Shown here: positions 1 to 7,019 of the stretch, one piece after another
Layout: every line of letters begins with the position of its first letter
Position numbering within the stretch: the stretch's first letter is position 1
Origin: Acetofilamentum sp.
GTDB lineage: Bacteria > Bacteroidota > Bacteroidia > Bacteroidales > DTU049
Length of the DNA: 14,557 bases
Direction: 5' to 3'
Assembly (NCBI GenBank): GCA_020720525.1
Contig: DYON01000041.1
Coordinates: forward strand, 1 to 14,557
Position numbers and translations under genes: made by a program
The notes under the pieces: generated by a model
The model's database searches: none
What the model saw: the letters and a program-made list of their open reading frames with translations, nothing else
What the model was told of the DNA's origin: nothing

Positions 1-17
1 TGAAGGGAATCATGGGG

Positions 18-48
18 CAAAGATAATATATTACTTGGAATATAGGCT
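18..48 (-). promoter_or_regulatory. Possible leftward promoter at the window edge
   Basis: On the minus strand, TATCTTTG (25 down to 18) followed by C matches the Bacteroidota -7 consensus TAnnTTTGY exactly. A TTAG at 48-45 lies 19 bases upstream, where a TTTG-like -33 box would sit. Other genes in this window start 17-21 bases after such a box, so the driven gene would begin at or just beyond the left edge (an ATG at 13-11 would be almost leaderless). This would make bases 1-232 a divergent intergenic region. It is an inference from motif and spacing only. Confidence 0.4.
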
Positions 49-62
49 AATTTTGAAAATTA
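48..62. repeat. Perfect 15-base palindrome, copy 1 of a pair
   Basis: TAATTTTGAAAATTA has two 7-base arms around a central G. It shares the 11-base core ATTTTGAAAAT with a second palindrome at 153-165, 104 bases away. It sits just upstream of the putative -33 box of the leftward promoter. A symmetric operator for a dimeric regulator is possible. In AT-rich DNA chance is also possible, but two copies of the same symmetric core in one short intergenic region is notable. Confidence 0.4.
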
Positions 63-105
63 CGAGTAATTATAAATATAGTTTGATTGTCAATCCCTCA
101 AGCCT

Positions 106-113
106 CCCCCCCC
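106..113. repeat. C8 homopolymer in a pyrimidine-rich stretch
   Basis: Eight consecutive C residues lie inside a strongly pyrimidine-rich segment (about 91-150). On the complementary strand this gives G-runs of 3, 8 and 3 (roughly 121-96), an extended G-quadruplex-like pattern with loops of 4, 1-2 and 8 bases. The tract lies between two divergent promoter candidates, about 95 bases upstream of the rightward one. Homopolymers of this length are prone to slippage. Confidence 0.5.
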
Positions 114-152
114 TAAACCCTCCATTTTCACCTCATCAATCATTTCTCTAAG

Positions 153-165
153 CATTTTGAAAATG
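153..165. repeat. 13-base palindrome, copy 2 of a pair
   Basis: CATTTTGAAAATG has 6-base arms around a central G and repeats the core of the palindrome at 48-62. It lies about 40 bases upstream of the -7 box at 206-213, a position where an activator or repressor could act on the rightward operon. The spacing of 104 bases between copies is close to ten helical turns, so both would face the same side of the helix. Confidence 0.4.
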
Positions 166-205
166 AAATTGCTATGATTTTACAGTGCGTTTCACTTCTT
201 TTTTT

Positions 206-213
206 TAACTTTG
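206..213 (+). promoter_or_regulatory. Promoter -7 box for the DUF456-WbqC-NlpC operon
   Basis: TAACTTTG followed by T matches the Bacteroidota -7 consensus TAnnTTTGY. It ends 19 bases before the ATG at 233, implying a transcript leader of about 12-15 bases with no Shine-Dalgarno sequence. No good TTTG is visible at the -33 position, so this promoter may depend on an activator. Confidence 0.55.
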
Positions 214-232
214 TACACCAATTTAATTGGAA

Positions 233-739
233 ATGAATGCTTTTGTGTTATTGGACATTGCGTGGACCGACCTCATCTGGATCATCTTTGGGGTTCTTTT
301 GACAGTATTTGGTTTACTTGGCTGTTTTCTGCCAATTATTCCAGGTCCGCCACTTAGTTTTGCAGGACTACTTCTTCTGCAACTTAAAGCAGAACCACCA
401 TTCGCAACAAACTATATGCTCATTTGGGCCGGGATAACAATTGCGGTAACAGTTCTCGACTATGTGATTCCTGTGATTGGAGCCAAAAAATTCGGGGCTT
501 CCAAAGCAGGAATTTGGGGCAGTGTTTTAGGGCTAGTTGTGGGTGTTTTCTTTGGACCACTTGGGATTATTATTGGACCATTTGTAGGAGCGTTGATTGG
601 AGAACTGATAGTCGGGAAAAAATCTGGTAAGGCATTCAAAGCGGCTTTCGGAACATTTTTGGGGTTCGTTTTTGGCACTCTGATTAAATTGATTGCCAGC
701 GGCTACATGGCCTATGAGTTTTTTACTCACCTTGTTTAA
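233..739 (+). CDS. DUF456 family membrane protein
   Basis: This is a 168-residue, very hydrophobic protein of the DUF456 family (small integral membrane proteins, function unknown). Hydrophobic segments lie at about residues 10-40, 57-78, 87-118 and 128-158. A glycine-rich motif is typical of the family: PIIPGPP near residue 37, then GAKKFGASKAGIWG followed by repeated G-x-x-x-G-like stretches that suggest tightly packed helices. I prefer the ATG at 233; an in-frame TTG at 227 would add only two residues and lies closer to the promoter box. It is the first gene of a three-gene operon, with six bases to the next start. Its genomic partners are envelope-related, but nothing in the sequence shows a transport or enzymatic role. 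Family assignment is firm; function is open. Confidence 0.88.
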   Translation: MNAFVLLDIAWTDLIWIIFGVLLTVFGLLGCFLPIIPGPPLSFAGLLLLQLKAEPPFATNYMLIWAGITIAVTVLDYVIPVIGAKKFGASKAGIWGSVLGLVVGVFFGPLGIIIGPFVGALIGELIVGKKSGKAFKAAFGTFLGFVFGTLIKLIASGYMAYEFFTHLV

Positions 740-745
740 AAAAAT

Positions 746-1384
746 ATGAATTTCGCCTGCAGCAATTGCCATATACTCGCTCCAACACTTTTGGCAGCTC
801 CATCTGCTTATTATTCTTTGTTGTTACATAGTTCGATACTGATAACCGATTTACACGAAACATGGCCTAAACAAACACTGCGAAACAGATACTTTATTGG
901 CGGACCAAATCAGTCTCAGATGCTGGTTGTTCCAATTCACAAATCAGAAGGGCATCGAACCACAACAAACAATATTCTGATTGATTATTCGACAAATTGG
1001 AACGATTATCATCGAAAAGCATTGATTACAGCTTACTCCAAAAGTCCATATTTTCTTTACTATGGCGATTATATTTTCGCCGAATTCAATAAAAATCATT
1101 CAAGGCTGGTTGACCTCAACAATGCAGTCAACTCATTAATATATAAATGGTTGAATGTAAGTCTCGAGCAGCAATTTTCAGCAGAATACATCAAAAACTT
1201 CGAGTCGGGTATCGATTTACGTATGCATTTCAAGCATCACGAAAACTGGCAACTAAAAAACAGCTATTATCAACTTTTTTTTGAAAAATTTGGATTCAGA
1301 AACAATCTGTCGGTTTTTGATATCCTTTTCAACCTAGGTCCCGAAGCTGCACTTTATTTAAAAAAAGACGCAAACCATGAATAA
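746..1384 (+). CDS. WbqC family protein
   Basis: This 212-residue protein matches the WbqC-like family. The pattern is an N-terminal P-S-A-Y-Y-S-L-L stretch (residues 19-26), then KQTLRNRYFI (residues 42-51), a VPIHK strand (62-66) and the segment NWNDYHRKALITAYSKSPYF (83-102). The family is named after a gene from O-antigen clusters, but its biochemical activity is not established. There is no signal peptide or membrane segment, so it is probably cytoplasmic. The start ATG follows the DUF456 stop by six bases, and the 3' end overlaps the next gene by eight bases, so translation of the two is probably coupled. Cys5 and Cys8 form an N-terminal CxxC that could be incidental. Family call is confident; function unknown. 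Confidence 0.85.
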   Translation: MNFACSNCHILAPTLLAAPSAYYSLLLHSSILITDLHETWPKQTLRNRYFIGGPNQSQMLVVPIHKSEGHRTTTNNILIDYSTNWNDYHRKALITAYSKSPYFLYYGDYIFAEFNKNHSRLVDLNNAVNSLIYKWLNVSLEQQFSAEYIKNFESGIDLRMHFKHHENWQLKNSYYQLFFEKFGFRNNLSVFDILFNLGPEAALYLKKDANHE

Positions 1385-2105
1385 ATACAAAATTACTGAA
1401 ACGCTGGCTCCACTTCGCAAAGAACCTTCGCATCGTTCAGAGATGGTTGATGAGCTGCTTTATGGCGAAGAATTTACCATTTTTTCGCTTGATGGAATAT
1501 GGTTAGAAATACAATGCCAAACCTACGAATACAGGGGTTGGATTGATGGTTCTGCTCATTATTCCGAAGTTGAGCAAGAGAATAATATGGAAAATGTATT
1601 TCTAACCAGTCGCACAGGTCTCATTGAAGCTAAATTGAGCAACTTACAATTGCTTCTTGGTTCGCGAATTTTGACTGAAAGAATAATATCTGGCGATTTC
1701 GTGCCATTGCCTACCAAACCCAAAATCACAGCAGTAACGGATTCAGCATTGCAATATCTGGGATCTCCATACAGATGGGGTGGACGCTCCCCTTTCGGAA
1801 TAGATTGTTCAGGTTTGGTTCAGGTAGTCTTCATGCTCAATGGAATTTTTCTACCACGCGACGCCCACCAGCAAGCATTGGAGGGAGAGATGATTTCGTT
1901 TATTTCCGAAGCTCAATCGGGCGATGTGGCTTTCTTCGAAAACAAAGAGGGTCTAATCACTCATACTGGGATAATCGTTGAACCAGGAAAAATCATTCAT
2001 TCTTCGGGTCGTGTACGCATCGACATGATAGATCATGAAGGAATATTCAATAAAGAGCAACAGAAATATACACACAAATTGAAAGTAATCAAGCGACTCT
2101 TCTAA
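1377..2105 (+). CDS. NlpC/P60 (C40) peptidase with SH3-like N-terminus
   Basis: This 242-residue protein probably cleaves gamma-D-glutamyl-diamino acid bonds in cell-wall peptides. Residues 1-62 form a bacterial SH3-like domain (APLRKEPS, then a W-L-E-I and RGWID pattern). Residues 118-240 form the NlpC/P60 domain, with WGG at 134-136, catalytic Cys144 in DCSG, His196 in ITHTG and a third polar residue His208 in IIHSSG. All three catalytic positions are intact. No signal peptide or lipobox is visible, which, with the SH3-plus-NlpC layout, resembles the cytoplasmic muropeptide-recycling enzyme YkfC; that specificity is inferred. The start overlaps the WbqC gene by eight bases. The gene converges on ppx with only 11 bases between the stop codons and no hairpin, so the two transcripts probably overlap. 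Confidence 0.9.
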   Translation: MNKYKITETLAPLRKEPSHRSEMVDELLYGEEFTIFSLDGIWLEIQCQTYEYRGWIDGSAHYSEVEQENNMENVFLTSRTGLIEAKLSNLQLLLGSRILTERIISGDFVPLPTKPKITAVTDSALQYLGSPYRWGGRSPFGIDCSGLVQVVFMLNGIFLPRDAHQQALEGEMISFISEAQSGDVAFFENKEGLITHTGIIVEPGKIIHSSGRVRIDMIDHEGIFNKEQQKYTHKLKVIKRLF

Positions 2106-2116
2106 ACATTTGTAAA

Positions 2117-2998
2117 CTACATTTGGTTGGGAGTTTTTTCCGAATGTTGCATTAAAATGAGTGCGTCGGCCAATCCAGCTTTGGGAACAAGGATGCGATC
2201 GTCGCCTGTGTGCTTCATGATTTGAAGAAAAATTTCTGCGGCGGGCACAATCACATCGGCTCTATCAGGATTGAGCAAAAAACGAGAAATTCGTTCATCC
2301 ATACTTAGTGGCTTCAATGTATTGAACGCATCTTGCAATTCGGACATTAGGATATAATTAGGAACATGTAAGCCAAAATGGCTCCGCAGAGCATTTATGT
2401 TTCCACCTGTAGCCATGATGCAATGACTTGAATAATCGACATGTCGATCGAGCCAAGCCATCATTTTTTTTACTTCGCAGGGATTCACCTTATTCATGAA
2501 ACTACGAACAGCGCCAACCTGAAAGCTCTGCGAAAGCATTTTGCCATTGCGTTGCAACAAAGTGATTTCGGTGCTTCCACCTCCAAGGTCAACAATGATT
2601 TTCTGAACATTTGGAGTTCCAGTGTTTCGGAACAATTCTGTTACCAATGCCGCCTCAGTTTTCCCTTTAATAATATATGTAGGCAAACCACTCTCTTTAC
2701 TGATGGCTTCAATCACTTCGGTTCCATTGCCTGAATCGCGCATTGCCGAAGTAGCAGCAACCACAGCTCCATCAACATTCCATACTTTTATAATCAGACA
2801 AAAAGCTTTTACCCCATCGAGTAGTCTTTGCAATGTATCTTGCCCAACAACTCCCATCTCGAACACATCTGTACCCAAACGAACAGGCACTCGCGCATAC
2901 AACTCTTTGATTACAGCAGGCGAAACTGAACCATCTACAACTGTTCCGATCATAAGCTTCACCGCATTAGACCCGATGTCGATAGCAGCATATCTCAT
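2117..2998 (-). CDS. ppx: Ppx/GppA family exopolyphosphatase (short form)
   Basis: This 293-residue member of the ASKHA ATPase-like fold should release phosphate from polyphosphate ends or from pppGpp. Family motifs are present: DIGSNAVKL (residues 7-15), ATSAMRD (82-88), the acidic site KGKTEAAL with Glu115 (111-118), DLGGGS (137-142) and ATGGN (196-200). It is the single-module short form, without the C-terminal HD-like domain of E. coli Ppx (about 510 residues). The ATG overlaps the ppk1 stop in an ATGA arrangement (2998-2995), so the two are translationally coupled in one leftward transcript. PPX versus GppA activity cannot be separated from sequence; coupling to ppk1 favours polyphosphate. 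No clear terminator follows the stop. Confidence 0.92.
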   Translation of the reverse strand: MRYAAIDIGSNAVKLMIGTVVDGSVSPAVIKELYARVPVRLGTDVFEMGVVGQDTLQRLLDGVKAFCLIIKVWNVDGAVVAATSAMRDSGNGTEVIEAISKESGLPTYIIKGKTEAALVTELFRNTGTPNVQKIIVDLGGGSTEITLLQRNGKMLSQSFQVGAVRSFMNKVNPCEVKKMMAWLDRHVDYSSHCIMATGGNINALRSHFGLHVPNYILMSELQDAFNTLKPLSMDERISRFLLNPDRADVIVPAAEIFLQIMKHTGDDRILVPKAGLADALILMQHSEKTPNQM

Positions 2999-5067
2999 AC
3001 TTTCAGCGATTTATCAAGAAACATCTCATATATTGCATCCTGTGAAAGTATTGGGCTATTCGAATCGGTAACAAAGGAGTTGTTTAGTTTTCCATTAACC
3101 AATCTAGCCTTCACACTATCAGCAAGTTGAACATCAAGCATTCTTTTTAGAACAATTCGAGCATCTTTATCGAGGACTGGACAAAGTATTTCGATTCGAT
3201 GATCAAGGTTTCGCTTCATCCAATCGGCCGAAGTGATATAAATATGTTCATCGTTTCCAATTTTATAATAAATAACTCGACTATGTTCGAGATAACGACC
3301 AACAATACTTCGAATACGCAAATTGTCTTTTATTGGCTGCAAAACGCACATTCCACGAACAATAATATCGATTTTCACGCCTGCATTTGCCGCCTGATAA
3401 ATTTTGTTTGCCACATCTTCGTCAACAATATTATTGAGTTTAATAATTGCCGAAGCCTCTATTCCACTCGATGCTGCAGCAATTAATTCGTCAAGCATTT
3501 TTTCAGTGAAATCGCGCAGGCCCAAAGGAGAAACATGTAGGTAGCTAAAATCGAAACTCCTATAACTTGCCTCGAACATCTCGAACACCATATTTACCTC
3601 ATGCCCAATCTGTTGATTGGCTGTCATAATACTTACATCGCAATAGATTGAAGCTGTAGCCTCGTTGAAATTTCCAGTCCCAATATTGGTATAGTATTCT
3701 TCTTTTCGACCCTCAGTCCGTTTAACCGAAATCAACTTTGCATGAACTTTAAGACCAGGAATGCTATGAATTACTCTCACTCCTTCTTCTTGAAGGCGTG
3801 TACTCCAAAAAATATTGTTTTCTTCATCAAAACGCGCTTGCAATTCCATGAAAACAGTTACGTTTTTCCCATTTCGAGCAGCATTGATTAGAGCATTAAT
3901 CACATTTGAGTTATTTCCAATACGATAAATGGTCATTTTTATGCTGCGAACTGCGGGGTCTATCGATGCTTCGCGTAAAAAATCGATGATATGCCGAAAG
4001 CTCTGATATGGAAAATTAAGCATCACATCTTTTTTTCTCACTTCTGCAAAAATGCTTCGAGCCTTTTCAAGGCGTGCATGAGCAGCAGCGGGTTGAGGTG
4101 GAAATTTCAACTCTGAATTGCCAAGATTGGGAAAACTCATTAAATCCTTGAAATTGTGATATCTCCCACTATAAACAACTGCGTCGTCGTTGGTAATCCC
4201 AATACGCTTACTAAAATATTTGAGCATGTCGGTGGGCATATCTTTATCGATAACAAAGCGAACAGGATTACCCGTCTTACGCTGTTTAAGACTATCCGAA
4301 ATGATTTCCATAAAACTTTTTGAAATATCGTTGTCTATTTCAAGCTCGGCGTCGCGTGTAAATTTGATTGTATATGCTTTATAAGAATCCTGATTGAAAT
4401 TTCTGAAAATATCCTTTAAGTTATATCGAATTATATCATCGATAAACATTACATACTTATTCCCTTTTATTTCAGGAAGGACGACAAAACGCGACAAAGG
4501 CTCAGAAGGTACTTCGATGAGTGCATATTCAGGAACAGTGGCTTTTGCCGAGTATTTCAGCTCAATCCCCAAATAAATAGATTTATCACGAAGCACCGTT
4601 TCGGGGTTAAAGTTTCTCATCATAATCGGAAAAACAAACGTTCGAAGCTTGTTGTCGAAATACGAGGTCATAAACGCATGATGTTCCGGATGCTTTATTT
4701 CTTTTTCGTTGATGATATGAATACCCGCAGTAGCCATTTCGCGAGTGATATGTCTGTAAATAGACAACAATTTTTTCTGTTGGGTTACAATTCGGCGAGT
4801 TATTTCAGCAAGAATTTTATCGGGACTGTAATAACGGTTGTATTCGTATTCCGATTTTTTTCGAAATTTCACAATTCGCTTCAATGTAGCAACACGAACC
4901 CTGAAAAATTCATCTTGATTATTTGAAAAAATACCTAAAAACTTAATTCTTTCAAGCAAAGGATTGTCGTGACATTCGGCTTCCTGAAGAACACGGTCGT
5001 TGAAATCGAGCCAGCTGAGTTCGCGGTTGACATACAATTCGTGATTGATGAAAATGCTATTTTTCAT
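2995..5067 (-). CDS. ppk1: Polyphosphate kinase 1
   Basis: PPK1 reversibly transfers the ATP gamma-phosphate to inorganic polyphosphate through a phosphohistidine intermediate. From the ATG at 5067 the protein has 690 residues, close to E. coli Ppk (688). An upstream in-frame start at 5211 would add 48 poorly fitting residues inside sixA and is rejected. The N-terminus begins with the family pattern (NRELSWLDFNDRVLQEA, 14-30, and SNNQDEFFRVRVA, 48-60). The two phospholipase-D-like catalytic modules carry His442 (LKVHAKL, equivalent to autophosphorylated His435 of E. coli) and His595 (YLEHSRV, equivalent to His592). Asn461 in TNIGTGNFNE replaces the residue equivalent to E. coli His454. The start overlaps the 3' end of sixA by 11 bases and the stop overlaps ppx by four, so the three form one operon. 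No membrane segment is seen. Confidence 0.96.
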   Translation of the reverse strand: MKNSIFINHELYVNRELSWLDFNDRVLQEAECHDNPLLERIKFLGIFSNNQDEFFRVRVATLKRIVKFRKKSEYEYNRYYSPDKILAEITRRIVTQQKKLLSIYRHITREMATAGIHIINEKEIKHPEHHAFMTSYFDNKLRTFVFPIMMRNFNPETVLRDKSIYLGIELKYSAKATVPEYALIEVPSEPLSRFVVLPEIKGNKYVMFIDDIIRYNLKDIFRNFNQDSYKAYTIKFTRDAELEIDNDISKSFMEIISDSLKQRKTGNPVRFVIDKDMPTDMLKYFSKRIGITNDDAVVYSGRYHNFKDLMSFPNLGNSELKFPPQPAAAHARLEKARSIFAEVRKKDVMLNFPYQSFRHIIDFLREASIDPAVRSIKMTIYRIGNNSNVINALINAARNGKNVTVFMELQARFDEENNIFWSTRLQEEGVRVIHSIPGLKVHAKLISVKRTEGRKEEYYTNIGTGNFNEATASIYCDVSIMTANQQIGHEVNMVFEMFEASYRSFDFSYLHVSPLGLRDFTEKMLDELIAAASSGIEASAIIKLNNIVDEDVANKIYQAANAGVKIDIIVRGMCVLQPIKDNLRIRSIVGRYLEHSRVIYYKIGNDEHIYITSADWMKRNLDHRIEILCPVLDKDARIVLKRMLDVQLADSVKARLVNGKLNNSFVTDSNSPILSQDAIYEMFLDKSLKV

Positions 5068-5566
5068 TCTTAATGTTTTTGGGAATAAGATGAAACAATA
5101 CGCGCCTAAAAGACAATACAAAGGCGGTCCAGTTGTCGGCATCCGATTCAAGTGCCAAAATTCCGCTGGTTGGCAAATTATCAATTTTTTGAGAAAGAAA
5201 GAAATTGGCAAACTCTGTTATCATCGGATTATGACCAACTATCATTATTTTGGAGACATCTTCAGGTGCAGAATACAATGCATCAAAATAATCATTCACA
5301 GTTTTAAAATACAAACTTTCGTTGGTTGAAATTGCATTGTGGCTGAGTTTGATGGTATCGGCCAAACAAAATGCAGTGCGCACTGCTCTTTCAGCTGGAC
5401 TGGAAATGACAATTTGAGGCAATACTCCTTCTTTAAGCAATTGCTTTCCAATAATTTCAGTTCGTTCTACTCCCAATGGAAGTAAAGGCCGTGTAAAATC
5501 GTCTTCTCCTGCTTTTTGCCACGACGATTTACCATGACGCATCATCAACAAAGTCTTTTTACCCAT
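5057..5566 (-). CDS. sixA: SixA-type phosphohistidine phosphatase
   Basis: This 169-residue single-domain histidine phosphatase is the size of SixA, which removes phosphate from phosphohistidine. Catalytic features are all present: MRHG with His11 (residues 9-12), SSPAERAVRTA (55-65) with the second arginine of the pocket, the acid in TNESLY (81-86) and GHNP with His112 (111-114). The ATG at 5566 gives a start right before the beta strand that carries RHG; an upstream in-frame ATG at 5644 would add 26 residues across the promoter and is unlikely. It is the first gene of the leftward sixA-ppk1-ppx operon, with its 3' end overlapping ppk1 by 11 bases. The target is not shown by the sequence; a role on the PPK1 phosphohistidine is only a hypothesis. 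Other small-molecule phosphatase roles are possible. Confidence 0.87.
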   Translation of the reverse strand: MGKKTLLMMRHGKSSWQKAGEDDFTRPLLPLGVERTEIIGKQLLKEGVLPQIVISSPAERAVRTAFCLADTIKLSHNAISTNESLYFKTVNDYFDALYSAPEDVSKIMIVGHNPMITEFANFFLSQKIDNLPTSGILALESDADNWTAFVLSFRRVLFHLIPKNIKNEK

Positions 5567-5584
5567 ATCTATGTACTTATTAGA

Positions 5585-5592
5585 CAAAACTA
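5585..5592 (-). promoter_or_regulatory. Promoter -7 box for the sixA-ppk1-ppx operon
   Basis: On the minus strand TAGTTTTG (5592 to 5585) followed by T matches TAnnTTTGY. It ends 18 bases before the sixA ATG, giving a short leader without a Shine-Dalgarno sequence. A TTG lies a little over 20 bases upstream and could serve as the -33 element. The box supports 5566 as the true start of sixA. Confidence 0.5.
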
Positions 5593-5659
5593 ATATTTTT
5601 TTGTGATTTGAAGAACAACAAATTGCAGTATTTGGCATTGTCAATAAATTAACAACGCT

Positions 5660-5690
5660 AAAAAACCGGGAAGCAAAAATGCAACCCGGC
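5660..5690 (-). terminator. Rho-independent terminator after the C1 peptidase gene
   Basis: CCGGG (5666-5670) pairs with CCCGG (5685-5689), with an inner GC/GC pair across a 2x2 internal loop and a loop of about six bases. On the minus strand the hairpin is followed by six T residues (complement of A 5660-5665). It lies 26 bases past the peptidase stop codon and upstream of the sixA promoter, so it separates the two leftward transcription units. Confidence 0.75.
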
Positions 5691-5715
5691 TTAAATTTGT
5701 AGTAGGAATATAGTC

Positions 5716-6894
5716 TTACAATCCCAGTTTTTTTAGAATTGCAGGTGGAACGCCTTTTTTATTTACCAGCATGTCGGTGGTTTTGAGCATTAAAAATGCT
5801 TTTGAAACATAGAAATAACCTTCGTATTTTCCGCTAACATCCCAGCTGTTTTTTACTTTGAAATAAATATTTCCGTCCTGATCTTTGGCAATACCAGTAA
5901 GAACCATTCCGTGGTCGTCGGTTGTTTTGAAATTGTCGAATTCTTTCTGACGAATTTCTTGGGTAACAGTAACTTCTTTCATCGGTTTGTCGAACGAATA
6001 AAGCTGAGCCGCTTTTTCTTTTGGAGTCAGTTTTTCCCACTTTTCGCGTTCGGTGCCTGTGAGGTCTTCGCGTTCTGCATCGGGAGCAACAGCTACTCCG
6101 TTGGTCCAACTGAAACCTTTTTCGGATACATCGCTTGCCCAAGCTACTGTGTAGCCATTGTTGATTGAATACTCAACAACTTCAAACAATTCATTTACTG
6201 CAATGTTGTACGACATATCGTGGCTCCAATTGTCGGGTACTTCGAGTATAAACTCTTTGTAGAAAGGGTGATGGGTAAACGATGTGAGCTCGATATAATC
6301 GTTGTAATTGAGTCCCAACATTTGCTCGAACGATTTTGGCGTGTATTTTTTGCCATCGTATTCAAAATTGGTAGGTTCTGGTCCAAGATAGGTGTCAAGT
6401 ATGGCAATAAAACCACTTTTCCACGCAGTTGTAGGCGCTGCAGCACCTTCTTTCACCAATGCGTTCATATATGCTTTCAAAACTGCATCAAGTTCGCCAT
6501 GGTCGAAGTTAGAGATACCGCTGTTTATACCAGGATAAGCCTCTTCGGGTACAATTCCGTAGGTTTTCATTACGTTAGTAACATCGTGAAATGCACCGCC
6601 ACCACCAAAATTAAGTGATCCGTGAAAACGAAGAAAGCGTTCGGCTTTGTCGATATATGCATGGCGAACAGTATATGCTTCGGAAAGATCGAATTCACCT
6701 TTTCCCATACGCAACAATTCGGCTTCGTAGAATCCCAAAGCCGAAAAACTCCAGCAGGTTCCCGATTTATATTGATTTTTTACCGAAGTAGTTTTAACGG
6801 TTTTGGTATCGGTGAAATTATAACCATCTTGTGCATTTACACTTCCAGTAAAAATAAAGGACAGCATTGCGACCAGTAAAAACAGTTTTTTCAT
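5716..6894 (-). CDS. Exported C1-type cysteine peptidase (bleomycin hydrolase/PepC-like)
   Basis: This 392-residue protein has a signal peptide (residues 1-21: KK, hydrophobic core, VNA before Q22), so it acts outside the cytoplasm. The mature part is a C1 peptidase of the bleomycin hydrolase/aminopeptidase C branch. Oxyanion Gln41 and nucleophile Cys47 lie in NQYKSGTCWSF, catalytic His328 in DDHGM and Asn349 in VKNSW. The family-typical long insertion lies between Cys and His. It is slightly shorter than cytoplasmic PepC/BLH (about 440-450 residues), which normally lack a signal peptide. The C-terminus ends in KKLGL; in this family the C-terminal tail reaches the active site and determines aminopeptidase behaviour. 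The ATG at 6894 is chosen because it begins the signal peptide; the in-frame upstream ATG at 6933 lies beyond the promoter box. It is monocistronic, with its own promoter and terminator. Confidence 0.92.
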   Translation of the reverse strand: MKKLFLLVAMLSFIFTGSVNAQDGYNFTDTKTVKTTSVKNQYKSGTCWSFSALGFYEAELLRMGKGEFDLSEAYTVRHAYIDKAERFLRFHGSLNFGGGGAFHDVTNVMKTYGIVPEEAYPGINSGISNFDHGELDAVLKAYMNALVKEGAAAPTTAWKSGFIAILDTYLGPEPTNFEYDGKKYTPKSFEQMLGLNYNDYIELTSFTHHPFYKEFILEVPDNWSHDMSYNIAVNELFEVVEYSINNGYTVAWASDVSEKGFSWTNGVAVAPDAEREDLTGTEREKWEKLTPKEKAAQLYSFDKPMKEVTVTQEIRQKEFDNFKTTDDHGMVLTGIAKDQDGNIYFKVKNSWDVSGKYEGYFYVSKAFLMLKTTDMLVNKKGVPPAILKKLGL

Positions 6895-6911
6895 AGTTTG
6901 TTTATTTTGCG

Positions 6912-6919
6912 CAAAAATA
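6912..6919 (-). promoter_or_regulatory. Promoter -7 box for the C1 peptidase gene
   Basis: On the minus strand TATTTTTG (6919 to 6912) followed by C matches TAnnTTTGY. It ends 17 bases before the ATG at 6894, the same geometry as other genes here. The upstream region (about 6936-6945) is an A/T tract with no clear -33 TTTG at standard spacing. Confidence 0.45.
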
Positions 6920-7019
6920 AAACAAAATTGCAATCAAAAAAAAAATACTTTCAGAAAACGACTTCCAACCACTATCTGTCTATCTTCGGGCTAATTGTGC
7001 CGATGTATGCAGCAATAAC

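Noticed and set aside
1..60. 3' end of a rightward gene at the left edge
   Set aside because: All plus-strand frames either stop within a few codons or stay open without recognisable protein; a leftward promoter fits better.
2622..3071. A 149-codon plus-strand reading frame opposite ppx and ppk1
   Set aside because: It lies wholly antisense to two well-conserved genes, has no recognisable domain or promoter, and is explained as a shadow of their codon use.
5068..5211. Longer N-terminus for ppk1 starting at 5211
   Set aside because: The extra 48 residues do not resemble PPK1, lie inside sixA, and the family pattern begins right after the ATG at 5067.
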